Positions 9,718 to 20,910 of a DNA stretch of 64,000 nucleotides are shown here, in pieces. Location of the stretch: positions 8,855,335 to 8,919,334 of the forward strand of contig OZ026601.1 of assembly GCA_964020085.1 (NCBI GenBank), read 5' to 3'. A program made the position numbers and the translations under genes. The notes beneath the pieces were generated by a model. The model saw only the letters and a program-made list of their open reading frames with translations, did not search any database and was not told the DNA's origin. Each line of letters begins with the position of its first letter. The first letter of the stretch is position 1. The stretch is from Micromussa lordhowensis. Its lineage: Eukaryota; Cnidaria; Anthozoa; Scleractinia; Lobophylliidae.

Positions 9718-10180
9718 CACAACTGATCATACCTGAAGCGGTCAAAGTTGGTTGATCAGAAAATCCGAAGAAGCTCCGCTGTAGGAGGAATAAAAAGCAA
9801 ATGCTACACAGTTTTCTGCCCATAATTCCAAATTATTCCACCTGTACTGCTGAGTCCTAATTCCTGCATATAAAGACAAACGAAGACGGGAAAAGAATGA
9901 ACTTGTCCAATCCCAGTTTCAAAATAAAATAAAAACTAGTAACATAGAATAGAGTTTAGGGAAGGCGAAGGACTCTTTGGCTTCTACATATCATTGCCTT
10001 CAAATTCATTTTTGCTAAAATAATAAAGCTTATTTTTTGGAGTAATGTGCCGCAATTTTTTTGATAAATCCTCGAATTTCTATGCCCCGTCAAACCGACT
10101 TTCGAATGGTTCACGACTGCGCAAGGACAATCTCGGGTGAGTTAAAGCTGTGACGCCAAATTCACTAAGCTTTAGGCGCA
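9718..10180. other. intergenic spacer
   Basis: No gene or element was recognised. An aataaaataaaa run near 9925 could be a polyadenylation signal of a host transcript whose 3' UTR was hit by the LINE. Confidence 0.3.
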
Positions 10181-10185
10181 GGGGC

Positions 10186-10379
10186 TGTTGCCGACTGCCC
10201 TTAGGTCAGCGGACTCTTCAAAATAGGACTTAGTTCCCCGCGGACTAGAGAAAAAAACACGTGTGTTTTGAGATCCGCCATCTTGTTGAGTTATCTAGTA
10301 GTGCTCGGATCGCTAGTTGAAAATTTGCTGTTCTCGCTCGTTGCCTTAGTTTTATTTTGGTTGGAAAACCTCCACCACA
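10186..10379 (+). repeat. BEL1 5' LTR
   Basis: This 194-bp repeat starts tgttgccg and ends ccaccaca. It matches 16635-16826 apart from an A-run length change near 10251, a t/g change near 10317 and a change near 10355. No strong TATA box was picked out. Confidence 0.92.
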
Positions 10380-10384
10380 GTATT

Positions 10385-10402
10385 TGGTCCAATCGAGCCG
10401 GA
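10385..10402 (+). promoter_or_regulatory. candidate tRNA primer-binding site
   Basis: A TGG word (tggtccaatcgagcc) starts five bases after the 5' LTR, where a primer-binding site complementary to a tRNA CCA end is expected. The tRNA was not identified. Confidence 0.4.
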
Positions 10403-10436
10403 TATTTCACTGGATATACAGTCCTGAACGGGCGAG

Positions 10437-10580
10437 ATGGCCGAATCAAATGGTTCGCTGTGGGAACAGCCTGGCCCTGGCTGGTTTCCTGAGGATTACT
10501 TGCATGAAGCCGGAGGACAAACCCACCGAGACTACTTACCAAGCTTGAGTCGCTCCCTGTCTGAGGACTTCCGAGATTAA
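10437..10580 (+). CDS. short leader ORF, possible true N-terminus of gag
   Basis: This 47-residue ATG frame starts 57 bases after the LTR and ends just inside the open gag frame, which has no upstream ATG of its own. A one-base shift near 10550-10580 would connect the two. It may be the original gag start with a later indel, or a real short leader ORF. No family was recognised. Confidence 0.4.
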   Translation: MAESNGSLWEQPGPGWFPEDYLHEAGGQTHRDYLPSLSRSLSEDFRD

Positions 10581-12570
10581 TTACGTAGCTGCAACAAAGG
10601 ATAATACAGCCCACGAAGAAGCGCGAAAAATTCGAGGAACTCGGCGTGGAAAGAAAGCTCACATTACAAGGTTAGTCAATCAGATAAATCGACACATTAA
10701 CAAACAGTTAAGCAAAGAAACAATTGCTTCACTAAAGTTAAACCTGGAAAAGGCGGTATCTCAGTTAGAGAATATTAATCAGACCTTGTTTGAACTCAAC
10801 CCCGATGACGATGAACCGGAGTATTGGATGGAGCAAACCCTAGCCCCTGTCTATGACTGCTTCGACAACATTGAGATATATTATGCCGAACGAGCTACGT
10901 TGGACGCCAAACTCGTGAAAGAAGTGGATCTAGTGTTGGTATCAGAACCCTCAAATCCTTTTGAAGGGAGTGTTGACAAATCATTTAGTTATGACAACTC
11001 TAAGAGTGAAACCTCAGTGGTTCAGAGCTTGCCATCGACTGTACATCAGCCAGGTAATATTGGAACTAGTCAGGGAACACAGCGGCCGATAACCGCTATT
11101 GAGAATGGAGTACCCTATACAACCAGCACAAGTAATTTAACCACAATTCAAGCTACAAGTTGTGCCACACCCAAAGTTTCTCTTACCCATCCTAGAACAG
11201 TTACATCAGTAACCGACTCAGTTCCCACTCCTGTAGTATGTTACAAGCCCCCATCTAACCCAGATCAGATTAGTACACCAGCAACACAAAACTCCCCTTG
11301 GAGGGGCTGGGCCGTACCAAATCAAGTCCCACCTAACATGGAACAGACTAGTGCACCAGCCACACAAAACTACCCTTGGAGGGACTGGACTCCACCCAGT
11401 CAAGTCTCATCTCACCCGAAACAGATTAGTACACCAGCTACACAAAACTCCCCCTGGAGGGGCTGGTCTGTACCCAGTCAGGGTGTGTCACCGAGACCCA
11501 GTTTATCGGGAACATTACCGCAGCCACACCCAAGATGGGGTCTTATGCCTGGCTTTCCAGGACCCCCTCCAGATGCCTGGATAGATCAACTTGACGAGTA
11601 TGGTGTCACTTCTCCGCCCCAATTGACAACACATTACCACTGTAGCTTCTCCGCCATGGAGCGGTCGTTGCCTAAATTTGACCTTGGAAAATTTGATGGC
11701 TCGCCCCTCCATTGGCCTTTGTGGATTGGAAGATTTAAAAGTATCGCCCATGATCAGCCCTTCCTGAATGATGGCCAGCGTTTAGCTTATCTTCAGAATA
11801 CCGTCACTGGCGCTGCAGAGTCAGAAATCCAATTCCTTGGAGAAGATGGCGCAAATTACATATTAGCTCTCAGAATGCTTAAAGCGAGATTCGCTGACTC
11901 AGGAAAGATTGTGCGTGCGGCCATTGCTGCCCTTAAGGCCATACCATCACCGCGCCCTCAAGATCAGACCGGTCTTACAAAGCTGTACCAAACACTTAGG
12001 TCAACCGTAGTCACCCTTCACAGACTGAGATTCATTGCTGATCTCTTAAGCGAGACAAGTCTGAACATTGCCGTTCAAAAGCTCCCTGGGCCTTTGCAAT
12101 CCAAGTGGGCGATGGAAGTTCAGAAACACGAAAGTCAGGGAAGGCCTAACTTGTTTGACCTAGACCGGTGGCTTTCAGAACATGTTAGAGCGAGACAACA
12201 CCTGGTGAATGAGGAATCAGCGAATTGTTCCCTACCTAGCAGGTATAAACCACCAAAACGGGATCCACCCCTAAGTTCTTCTACACTGCACATCAAGTCG
12301 GACCCACAGCAAGAGGGAGAAGAACCTCCAAAAGAATCAAAGTCACCAGCCTGCCTATGCTGTAATCAAGCTCACCCACTTTACAGATGTAATGAATTCA
12401 AAAGAAAGTCTGTACCTGAGCGCTACGAGGTGGTCAAAAGTTTCAAGATGTGCTTCAATTGTCTCAAACAGGGACATCAAGTTAATGAATGCTCGAAAAA
12501 GACTCATTGTCAAGTTGCTAACTGTAAGAGACATCATCATAGTCTGTTACACTATGAGCGTGCACCTTAG
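10549..12570 (+). CDS. gag: BEL1 Gag (DUF1759 capsid region + zinc knuckles)
   Basis: The frame is open from 10549; no ATG precedes the conserved part, so the start is uncertain. The N-terminal region is coiled-coil-like and basic (ARKIRGTRRGKK). A proline-rich linker carries three near-identical repeats built on ATQNSPWRGW (about 11275-11470). The DUF1759 core lies at about 11670-12200 (FDLGKFDGSPLHWPLW). Zinc-binding clusters end the protein, including CFNCLKQGHQVNEC. Gag packages the RNA and forms the particle. It ends in UAG at 12568-12570, followed in the same frame by pol. The tandem linker repeats look like a local duplication. Confidence 0.85.
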   Translation, partial: VAPCLRTSEINYVAATKDNTAHEEARKIRGTRRGKKAHITRLVNQINRHINKQLSKETIASLKLNLEKAVSQLENINQTLFELNPDDDEPEYWMEQTLAPVYDCFDNIEIYYAERATLDAKLVKEVDLVLVSEPSNPFEGSVDKSFSYDNSKSETSVVQSLPSTVHQPGNIGTSQGTQRPITAIENGVPYTTSTSNLTTIQATSCATPKVSLTHPRTVTSVTDSVPTPVVCYKPPSNPDQISTPATQNSPWRGWAVPNQVPPNMEQTSAPATQNYPWRDWTPPSQVSSHPKQISTPATQNSPWRGWSVPSQGVSPRPSLSGTLPQPHPRWGLMPGFPGPPPDAWIDQLDEYGVTSPPQLTTHYHCSFSAMERSLPKFDLGKFDGSPLHWPLWIGRFKSIAHDQPFLNDGQRLAYLQNTVTGAAESEIQFLGEDGANYILALRMLKARFADSGKIVRAAIAALKAIPSPRPQDQTGLTKLYQTLRSTVVTLHRLRFIADLLSETSLNIAVQKLPGPLQSKWAMEVQKHESQGRPNLFDLDRWLSEHVRARQHLVNEESANCSLPSRYKPPKRDPPLSSSTLHIKSDPQQEGEEPPKESKSPACLCCNQAHPLYRCNEFKRKSVPERYEVVKSFKMCFNCLKQGHQVNECSKKTHCQVANCKRHHHSLLHYERAP

Positions 12571-15500
12571 CAACTGCCTAGCCACGACCCACAAACTCAA
12601 TCCCCACGGTCTCCAGACAACCCCCTTCCGTATGTGGCAGCCACCAACTCCCTCACCACTAATGACAGAGTGGTTTATTTCCAAGTTGTCCCAGTCAAAA
12701 TACAAGGTGAAAATGGGGTGGCGGTGAGTGAAACGTTTGCTATTCTGGATGACGGCAGTTCAGACACGTTGATAAGAAGAGACATTGCTGACAAGCTGAA
12801 TCTCGAAGGACCGGAGCAACTACTTTGCCTGGGAAACATTGAAAATAATGGAACGCCACGGAGCTCTAGAGCAGTCAATCTCCTTGTGACACCGACCGGG
12901 AAACAAGCTGTAAATCTACCTGTTCAGATCCATCCTGCTTGGACAGTCCCTAAATTAAATGTACTTCCACAAAGACTCGTCAAGGAAAATGTTAGAAAAA
13001 TCTGGAAACACCTTGAAGATTTAGACATCCCTGCTGTGTCTACGGATCAGATAGGCCTTCTTATTGGAGTGCAGGTTACCGAAGCCATGATTCAACATGA
13101 ATACAGACGTGGACCAATGGGGCAACCATATGCTGTGCGGACTGACTTTGGATGGGCGATTGCTGGCTTAGCGGGAGGAGTTCCTTCCCCCAGAACAGCT
13201 GTGAGTTTTGTTGGACATTGTGTTACCCTAGACATCACATTGAATAAAGAAGTTGAAAACTGGTGGAAGACAGAGTCATTTGGCACCAAGTTCAATTGTG
13301 ATGTTTCAAGATCTGCAGAGGACGAAAGAGCTCTTAAGCGCTTAGAAGAAACTACAAACTTTCGAGCTGACCTGGACCATTACGAAACCGGTCTTCTATG
13401 GAAGGATGATGAAGTTGTGCTCCCAAACAATCGGCCACTGGCAGAGAGAAGACTTACCAATCTGGAGCGAAGCTTAGATAAGGATAGTGAAAGAGCCAAA
13501 GCCTATTATGACACAGTTGAATCCTACATTGCCAAGGGCTATGCCAGAAAGTTATCTCCCACAGAGATTGCTACTAAGGAACCCAAGAACACTTGGTACC
13601 TGCCACACCATGCTGTGACAAATCCCAATAAGCCGAGAAAGATTCGCGTAGTGTTTGACGCTGCAGCCCCATACAAGGGAACGTCGTTGAATGATCAACT
13701 GGTGACAGGCCCCGACCTGCTGAACTCCCTTGTAGGTGTGATCATGAGATTCCGACTGCATGCTGTTGTTATGATTGCAGACATTGAGACAATGTTCTTC
13801 CAAGTACGAGTTATCGAGAAAGATCAACCATCACTGAGATTCCTTTGAAGAGGTCGAAATAGAGATCGTCCTCCTGATGTCTACCAGATGCAAGCCATGA
13901 TCTTTGGTGCAAAGTCGAGTCCAGCCTCTGCAAATTACTGCCTGAAGAAAACCGCCATTGATAACAAAGCCACTTGCAGTGAAGAAGCAGTCAGTACAGT
14001 CCTAAGAGATTTCTACATGGATGACCTCCTGAAGTCTTTGCCTTCTGAAGACGAGGCAGCCCAGCTTGCCCTCCAGCTTACTGAGCTTTTGTCAAAGGGT
14101 GGCTTTCGATTAACTAAGTTTATGAGTAATAGCCGAAATGTGCTAGCTCAGCTACCTCCCAAAGACATCCTCAGCAGCCCTGGGATCTCGCAGCCATTTG
14201 ATTTGGATCTGGATAGCCTTCCAGTTGAGAGAGCCTTGGGAGTGCTGTGGAATGTGGAGCAAGATACTCTAGAAATTAAAGTAGTTCCAAATCAGTTAGC
14301 TCCAACCAAGCGAGGCATTCTAAAGCAGACATCAACCATCTTCGATCCCCTTGGATTGGTAGCACCATTTGTACTGAGGGCTAAGTTGATTCTGCAACAG
14401 CTGTGGAGACTCGGGTTTGATTGGGACAAACCCATATCAGGCCCACTACTAGACGCCTGGGAGGCCTGGAAGGCAGAACTACCTCTCCATGCAACCTTGT
14501 CCGTTCCCAGATGTTACCTTGGCAACCAACCAAGTGCCCAGTATGCACACGCACAAATTCACATCTTTGCGGATGCCTCCGAGGTCGCTTTTGGTGCCGC
14601 TGCCTACTGGAGAGTTGAAACACGGGGTAATTCCTATCACTGTTCCTTCATATTCGGAAAGACAAGGCTTGCTCCAATTAAGCCCCTGACGATTCCGCGA
14701 CTAGAACTTCAAGCCGCTGTAATGGCAGTTAGAATGAGTCAGACCATCCAGAAAGAACTAAATGTGATGCCCAGCCAAATTACTTACTGGACAGATTCCA
14801 CCACAGTGTTATCCTACATCAAGAGTCAAGGGACCAGATTCCATACCTTCGTCGCCAACCGGGTTGCTGAAATAAAGGAAGTGTCCGATCCTGAAGCCTG
14901 GTGGCATGTCCCTGGACGCCTCAATGTTGCGGACGATTGTTCAAGAGGTCTTTCTGCTCAAGACCTTCTTCAAGACAGCCGGTGGGTTAACGGCCCAGAC
15001 TTTCTTTTGCGGGGTGAGGACTGGTGGCCAAACCAAGTTATCTCCCAACCTCCAACTGACAATGATCCTGAAGTTAAAAGTGAAGCCTGGCTGGGTCTCA
15101 GTTCTGAAGTCAACAATGAGTTTCTGGACCCTAAGAAGACCTCTTTGTGGACCCACCTGACACGAGTTACTGCATGGGTATTTCGGTTTGTGACAAGCTG
15201 TCGTCACAGGAATGAACATGTGAAAGTTGCTAAAGGACCGTTATCTGTTGAAGAGCTCGTAAGTGCTGAAGAATTCTGGATTAAGAAAGCCCAAGCTCAA
15301 GCCTACTCCGAAGACCTGAGCCGGTTAGCCGCAGGAAAGGAGGTACATTGCAGCAGTGACCTTAGATCCCTGTACCCTTACACCGACGAGAAGGGCATCT
15401 TGCGCGTCGGAGGTCGACTGAAACATGCGCCAATCCCATATCAAGCCAAACATCCTGCTATTCTTCCTAAGAAGCATGACATTGTTCCTTTGATCTTGTT

Positions 15501-16608
15501 ACACTTACATCAGAGACTGAACCACTCTGGAGTAGAGCACATTCTTGCTGAGTTGCGGCAACGATACTGGATCCCCAAAGTGAGGTCTGCTCTCAAGAAA
15601 ATAGCCAAGTCATGTCATGTTTGCAGAAAACACAATGCCAAACCAGATCCACCACTGATGGCAAGCCTACCCCAAAGCAGACTCCAAGCTTTCACCCCAC
15701 CCTTTTACAACACTGATGTGGATTATTTCGGACCGCTGCTAGTTAAAGAGAGAAGATCCACGGTAAAGCGTTACGGTTGTCTGTTCACCTGCCTTGTGAC
15801 AAGGGCGGTACACTTAGAAGTTGCTCACTCACTCGAAACAGACAGCTTCATCATGGCACTGAGAAGAATGAGAGCTAGAAGAGGAAAACCAAGAAACATT
15901 TACAGCGACAACGGAACTAATTTCGTCGGCGCTGAACGAGAGCTTAAGGAGTGCCTTGATAGAATGGAACAGGCCAAGATCTCAGACACGCTGTCACAAT
16001 ACGAAATTCAGTGGTTCTTCAACCCCCCTTCTGCTCCCCATTTTGGGGGAGTCTGGGAGAGACTTGTCAAATCAGCGAAGAAAGCTCTGAGGATCACTCA
16101 GAATGGCCAATTGGTGAATGATGAAACCCTGCTCACATTCATGGCAGAGACTGAGAGTTTGCTTAACAGCCGACCGCTAACTCACGTCAGTATTGATCCT
16201 CAGGACCTTGAAGCAATCACTCCTAACCATTTTCTGATTGGAAGAAATAGCCCGAACGTGCCTCCTGATGTCTTTGATGAGAGAGATTTATGTTCCAGAA
16301 AGCGGTGGAGACAAGCCCAGACGCTCACCGACCACTTCTGGAGAAGATGGCTTCGTGAGTACGTGCCCGCACCTACCGAGCGGAAGAAGTGGAGAACTAG
16401 ATCTCAAACTGATGTTCAAATTGGGGACCTGGTATTGGTAGTTGAAGATAACCTACCCCGTGGCAGATGGAATCTTGACCGAGTCGTCGAGACAATCCCA
16501 GGAAATGATGGCCTCATTCGCACCGTTGAAGTCCAGACGAAACAAGGAACATTCAAGCGGCCAGTCGTCAAGCTTTGCCTCCTTGAGGAGGCCGAACGTA
16601 GTGTATAG
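12571..16608 (+). pseudogene. pol: BEL1 Pol (protease, RT, RNase H, integrase) with one internal stop
   Basis: Pol continues in the gag frame. The first long stretch (12634-13848) has an aspartic protease motif (ILDDGSSDTLI) and the start of RT (KIRVVFDAA, SLNDQLVTGPDLL). A TGA at 13846-13848 follows RFL, where related elements normally have Trp, so one G-to-A change could explain it. The second stretch (to 16608) has the RT catalytic box FYMDDLL, RNase H (IFADAS, PRLELQAA, TDSTTVLSYI), and integrase with an HHCC finger (H..H and CHVCRK). It also carries the catalytic D, D, E positions (VDYFGP, YSDNGTNF, GGVWERLV) and the C-terminal DUF5641 domain (HFWRRWLREY). Everything apart from the stop appears intact. 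Confidence 0.88.
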
Positions 16609-16634
16609 ACTAAAGCCGTATACAGGGGTGGCTA

Positions 16635-16826
16635 TGTTGCCGACTGCCCTTAGGTCAGCGGACTCTTCAAAATAGGACTTAGTTCCCCGCGGACTAGAGT
16701 AAAACACGTGTGTTTTGAGATCCGCCATCTTGTTGAGTTATCTAGTAGTGCTCGGATCGCTAGGTGAAAATTTGCTGTTCTCGCTCGTTGCCTTAGTTTG
16801 TTTTTGGTTGGAAAACCTCCACCACA
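16635..16826 (+). repeat. BEL1 3' LTR
   Basis: This 192-bp repeat matches 10186-10379 and is preceded by a purine-rich acaggggtgg tract suited as polypurine primer. It is followed by the second ggggc target-site copy. Confidence 0.92.
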
Positions 16827-16831
16827 GGGGC

Positions 16832-17192
16832 TGTGAATTCAGTAGGCTTCTAACTCGTTGAATCTTAGTTCCCAGTCTTTCGTCATGGTCAGTTATGGCA
16901 ACATTAAGCCTTCTGTTAGGCTTTTTGTATGTGCGTCGTAATTGGTAGAGTTACCTGGTCTAATGTCTACAATGCTGTACAATTCTCGGTTTTCATCAGT
17001 CACGTGATCAAAACTAAAAATCATAACCGTTCAATAAATAAATTCAAGAATCTGGGATATGATAGATGATTGCAATATAAACAACCTCGCCAAGAATCAG
17101 GTCTCTGCTGCTTTTAATTCGCGCGCTATTCGCAGAAGTGTGCCATCCAAATTTATAGAGATTTGTATGGGACGCCATGTTGGTGCTCATCT

Positions 17193-17223
<31 letters not shown>

Positions 17224-17767
17224 ACAGAAACATCTGTCACTGAGTTTTATTACAAAAGCGTAAATTTATCTCTCGAGGAACTAAAAAACATTAAAATAAT
17301 ACTTTTCCTAATACAAGAACCCGTTCAGATAGCCACATTTCCCGAAATAAGTCCCGAAATACGTCACTTTTTAAACAACCCGGCCGTCATGTAAATACAG
17401 CGTCACGCAAAAGCTTAGAAATTCAAGCATAACCTATCGCAAAACCAAGAACCCATTCGGGACAAAAAATCGTCTAAATATTAGTTTTCAGCTGCTCTTA
17501 TACCTCATTAAAGAAAAATACCAATAGGATCAATAGTTTTGTAGTTTGAATTTTAGTGACGTCATGTGAAAACCGGCAATTGATATGGCGTGTTGAACTA
17601 ATCTGTTGTTTGATTTTTATTGAGTTATTTTTTTGTAAAAAAATATCTCTTAGTCGGCGCGTCGAGTATGTTGTGGACGGGTCAATGGATCAGTGAGTCA
17701 GTGAGAGATGTATGTATGTCACACCAATCAGATCGGATCTACTATAAACAGCCAATCAAATTTATTG
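16832..17767. other. non-coding: diverged repeat unit and MITE remnants
   Basis: 16833-17000 is a diverged relative of the repeat units at 20114-20910 (shared words include cattaagcc, tctgttaggc and gtaattgg). The BEL1 element inserted beside it. A central palindrome lies at 17173-17212. A gtgacgtcatgtgaaaacc end at about 17557 matches the ends of the MITE at 50656-51246. No gene was recognised. Confidence 0.5.
17173..17212. repeat. central palindrome of a MITE (gccatgttggtgc ... gcaccaacatggc)
   Basis: A near-perfect 40-bp palindrome centres on tctaga. A closely related palindrome lies at about 50998-51036 inside a TIR-bounded MITE, so both are probably members of one fold-back family. Confidence 0.65.
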
Positions 17768-18440
17768 TTAGTTACAAAGGTTACTTGATATTTTTGTTTT
17801 TCACAAGGAGTAAATTCAATTAGACGTCACGCATCGTTGCTTCTAGTTCTTACGAAAGGTTTTAGAGGAGACGAGACTATTTTGATTTGAAAGAGTTCGA
17901 ACGTTTACAATAGGTACAGGTAACGGTTGCTGTGTTCTTGTTGCGTGCAAATATAACGAGATATTTTTATTTTTTCGTTACAAAGGGTAATTTGACACTT
18001 TTGTTTTTCACAAGGGAGTAAATTCAATAAGAGCTGGCAAATCATCACCACTTGTTCCCACGAGTTGCTTGCTATTTTTAGTTACAAATGGTAACTTGAT
18101 ATTTTTGTTTTTCACAAGCAGTAAATTCAATTAGACGTCACGCATCGTTGCTTCTAGTTCTTACGAAAGGTTTTAGAGGAGACGAGACTATTTTGATTTG
18201 AAAGAGTTCGAACGTTTCCAATAGGTACAGGTAACGATTGTTTTGTTGTTGTTGCATGGAAATATAACGAGATATTTTATTTTTTAGTTACAAAGGGTAA
18301 TTTGACACTTGTTTTTCGCAAGGGAGTAAATTCAATTAGAGCTGGCAAATCATCACCACTTGTTCCCACGAGATGCCTGCTATTTTTAGTTACAAATGGT
18401 AATTTGACACTTTTGTTTTTCATATGGGAATGAATTAAAT
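17768..18440. repeat. tandem repeat with alternating half-units, period about 310 bp
   Basis: The word agttacaaa(g/t)ggtaa-tttga and the following sequence through agtaaattcaat recur at about 17768, 17977, 18078, 18287 and 18383. They alternate between a form followed by tagacgtcacgcatcgttgc and a form followed by gagctggcaaatcatcacc. The full period is about 310 bp, with slightly more than two units present. Confidence 0.75.
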
Positions 18441-20113
18441 TAGACTGTCAACGTGTCAGAGGTGTTTTTTTCTCTTTCTTTTTTCGGTATTAAAACATCA
18501 TCTGTCAATACTCCATGTTTTATTATGGAAGCACAAAATACACATATATGGCTTGCTCCTCTACAAAGAAAAAATTCACAGCCCTTTCTTTGCGCACCAA
18601 CTCAAAAACCTACCCGAAAACAATCACCCATTCTCTCGTTAAAATAAACAACGCCAAGGCCTTCACTTCGCCTCTTTCCACTCTCAACATAAACCAGGCA
18701 GCCAGACTTTTAAATCAAAATTGTAAGGCCTACTATTCGTTTATCTTAGAGATTTAAGATCGTATGTATATCATAAATTCTCATTTTCTTTCGTGCTGTG
18801 CATCGTAGCCAAAAACACTTGTCAAATTAACTAAATTGTCACTGTAAACACTCCCTTAAATGCTCCTATTTTCATAACCTTTTAATCAAAAAAATAACTC
18901 TTGCACGCCTTGCGTGCCTATGTTCTTCCATAGATTGCTATCTACTGAAAACTAAAACCAATCACATTTATGGGTGGATTGGCATGTTCTGGAAATTATG
19001 ATCTTTTTGGAGAATCTTAAAAATACACGGGCGCGTTTTCAACTTAATTTTGATGTCTTTTCTTTGCTTGCAGCAACTAGCTAAACTGAAAAAAATCATG
19101 AACTAAAGAAAGGTGGTTCAAAACTCGTATCTGTGTCAGCAGTCTCAGACTTTTCGGCGCGTCAATGTCGAAAGAAATTCGATTTCATGTTCGTTCACTG
19201 AACAGAGTGCAAAGCTCAAGTTAAGTCGAAATCATTCCTAGTTTATCGTAAACTACCGAGCAGCAAGTGCAATATGACGTAGTTGGTATGATAGCTAAGA
19301 CTTTCAAAACAGATTTTCGGTTTCTGTCGAAAACTTCAACTCTAACTTTGCTTGCTTTTAGCATAATATAGGTGATTTGCTGAAATAAAAGCTCGCTATA
19401 TGTAATTTATGCTTAAAATGTTTCCTGAAACGTGTATTACAAACAAAATGAGAACTTTCGACATATCACGACTACCAGTAGTTCCCGAATTGCACACTTT
19501 CGCATTCAGGCGATTTGTGTAAAATGGGGGTCTCAAGCCTAAACGACTCCTACGGCTTGTGACATTTGTAAATTTGCCGTTCTCTGTTCAGACACTCGAC
19601 CTTTTTGTTGCTTCGGCTCGCGTATATGAAGAGCACTTCACATCAAGTACAGTTGAGCCTACACCAAAAGTGATCGATCATATGATTTGGAAATAACAAA
19701 GAGAATTTTATCAACCCAATGAAATTGCCGAATTTTGCACAAGCTTAACAATGTTCCTAATATTTAAATGCAGCACTGAAAAAGCAAACGATAGAACTTA
19801 CCTTTTGATGCTGCCAGGAGGATAAATATCCAGTTTCGCCCTGAATCGAAGGATAGCAGTCTGACTTATTTGCAAGCAATAGCAACAAAATTAAGTGTCA
19901 CATATTCTGTAAACAAACAACGACTTAAATTGTAACCCTTAATTGGCTGTTGTCATATTCAACACTTTTGTACCCAAAGCAAAATGAAATTTTACGAAAC
20001 CAATCATTTGACTGCTTGATGATTACATAGCTATTGGTTCAGGACTACATTTTGTTTAAGGCCCTTAGCATCAACATGTGAGTCCAAATTCCTAACACTG
20101 GGATTAGTTTCCA
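18441..20113. other. AT-rich non-coding spacer
   Basis: Only short, unconvincing open frames occur (about 60-80 residues at 18453-18757). No domain, splice pattern or element end was recognised. Confidence 0.4.
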
Positions 20114-20910
20114 ATGTACAGTTTGAACGCAGTAGGCTTGTTGCTGAGTCTTAGCACCAGAGATTTGTCATTCGTTACAAAAACATTAAGCCATCTGTTA
20201 CTAAGATTTCTGTGTGTGGGTGGTAATTGGTCAAGTTATTTTGGCCCTTTTTCTTGCAACCGCAATGAAACAACTTTACCTCATACAGTGCAATTCGCGC
20301 TTTTGTTATAATTAGTTCCCGAACTAATCTGCTGTGTCATTTTGCCTCAGACAACTAACCTCAGTTAATTTATAGATTTCTGATTCCAAGGATAATATCT
20401 TGTAACAGAGTAACTGGTTACAAAGCTCTAAGCACAGCTTAAAGCCAGTAGTATTACCGATGTACTGTTAGTGCCAGAGCTTTGTCATTCTCTGTTACGA
20501 CAACATGAAGCCATCTGTTAGGCGCTGTAATTGGCAGAGGTATTTTGCCCCTTTCTCTTACAAACGCAATGAAACACCTTTTACCTTATACTGTGCAATT
20601 CGCGTTTTTGTTTTAATGAGTTCCCGAACTAATCTGTTGTGTCATTTTGCCTCAGACCCCTAACCTCAGTTACTTCAATGATTTCTGATTCCAAGGATAA
20701 TATCTGTAACTGGTTACATAGCTCTAAGAACAGCTTTGAAGCCAGTAGGATTACTGAAGCGCTTTTATTGCCAGAGCTTTGTCGTTCTCTGTTACAACAT
20801 TAAGCCATCTGTTAGGCTTTTGTGCGCTGTAATTGGCAGAGATTGGGTCCCTTTCTCTTACAACTGCACTAAAACACCTTTTATATTTAGGAATAAACAA
20901 GACTGTTGTT
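20114..20910. repeat. direct repeat array, about 300-bp unit, nearly three units
   Basis: Units start near 20114, 20441 and 20734. Each has gcagtag/ccagtag, a ttgtcattc/ttgtcgttc word, cattaagccatctgtta, gtaattgg and a tacaac/gcaaccgcaatgaaac word, with a caattcgcg word in the first two. The third unit is cut short after about 175 bases. A fourth, diverged unit lies at 16833-17000. Confidence 0.75.

Larger units (their letters stand above)
10181..16831 (+). mobile_element. near-complete BEL/Pao LTR retrotransposon (BEL1)
   Basis: The element has two LTRs (10186-10379 and 16635-16826) starting TG and ending CA. They are flanked by the 5-bp target-site duplication ggggc at 10181-10185 and 16827-16831. 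Gag, protease, RT, RNase H and integrase occur in that order, the BEL/Pao gene order, in one frame interrupted by two stops. The LTRs differ at a few positions and one short A-run, so the insertion is moderately young. Confidence 0.93.

Noticed and set aside
10291..10662. 123-residue minus-strand frame near the BEL1 5' LTR
   Set aside because: Lies across LTR and leader on the wrong strand with no domain.
17059..17394. 111-residue frame around the 17.2-kb palindrome
   Set aside because: It reads straight through the MITE palindrome; no conserved motif.
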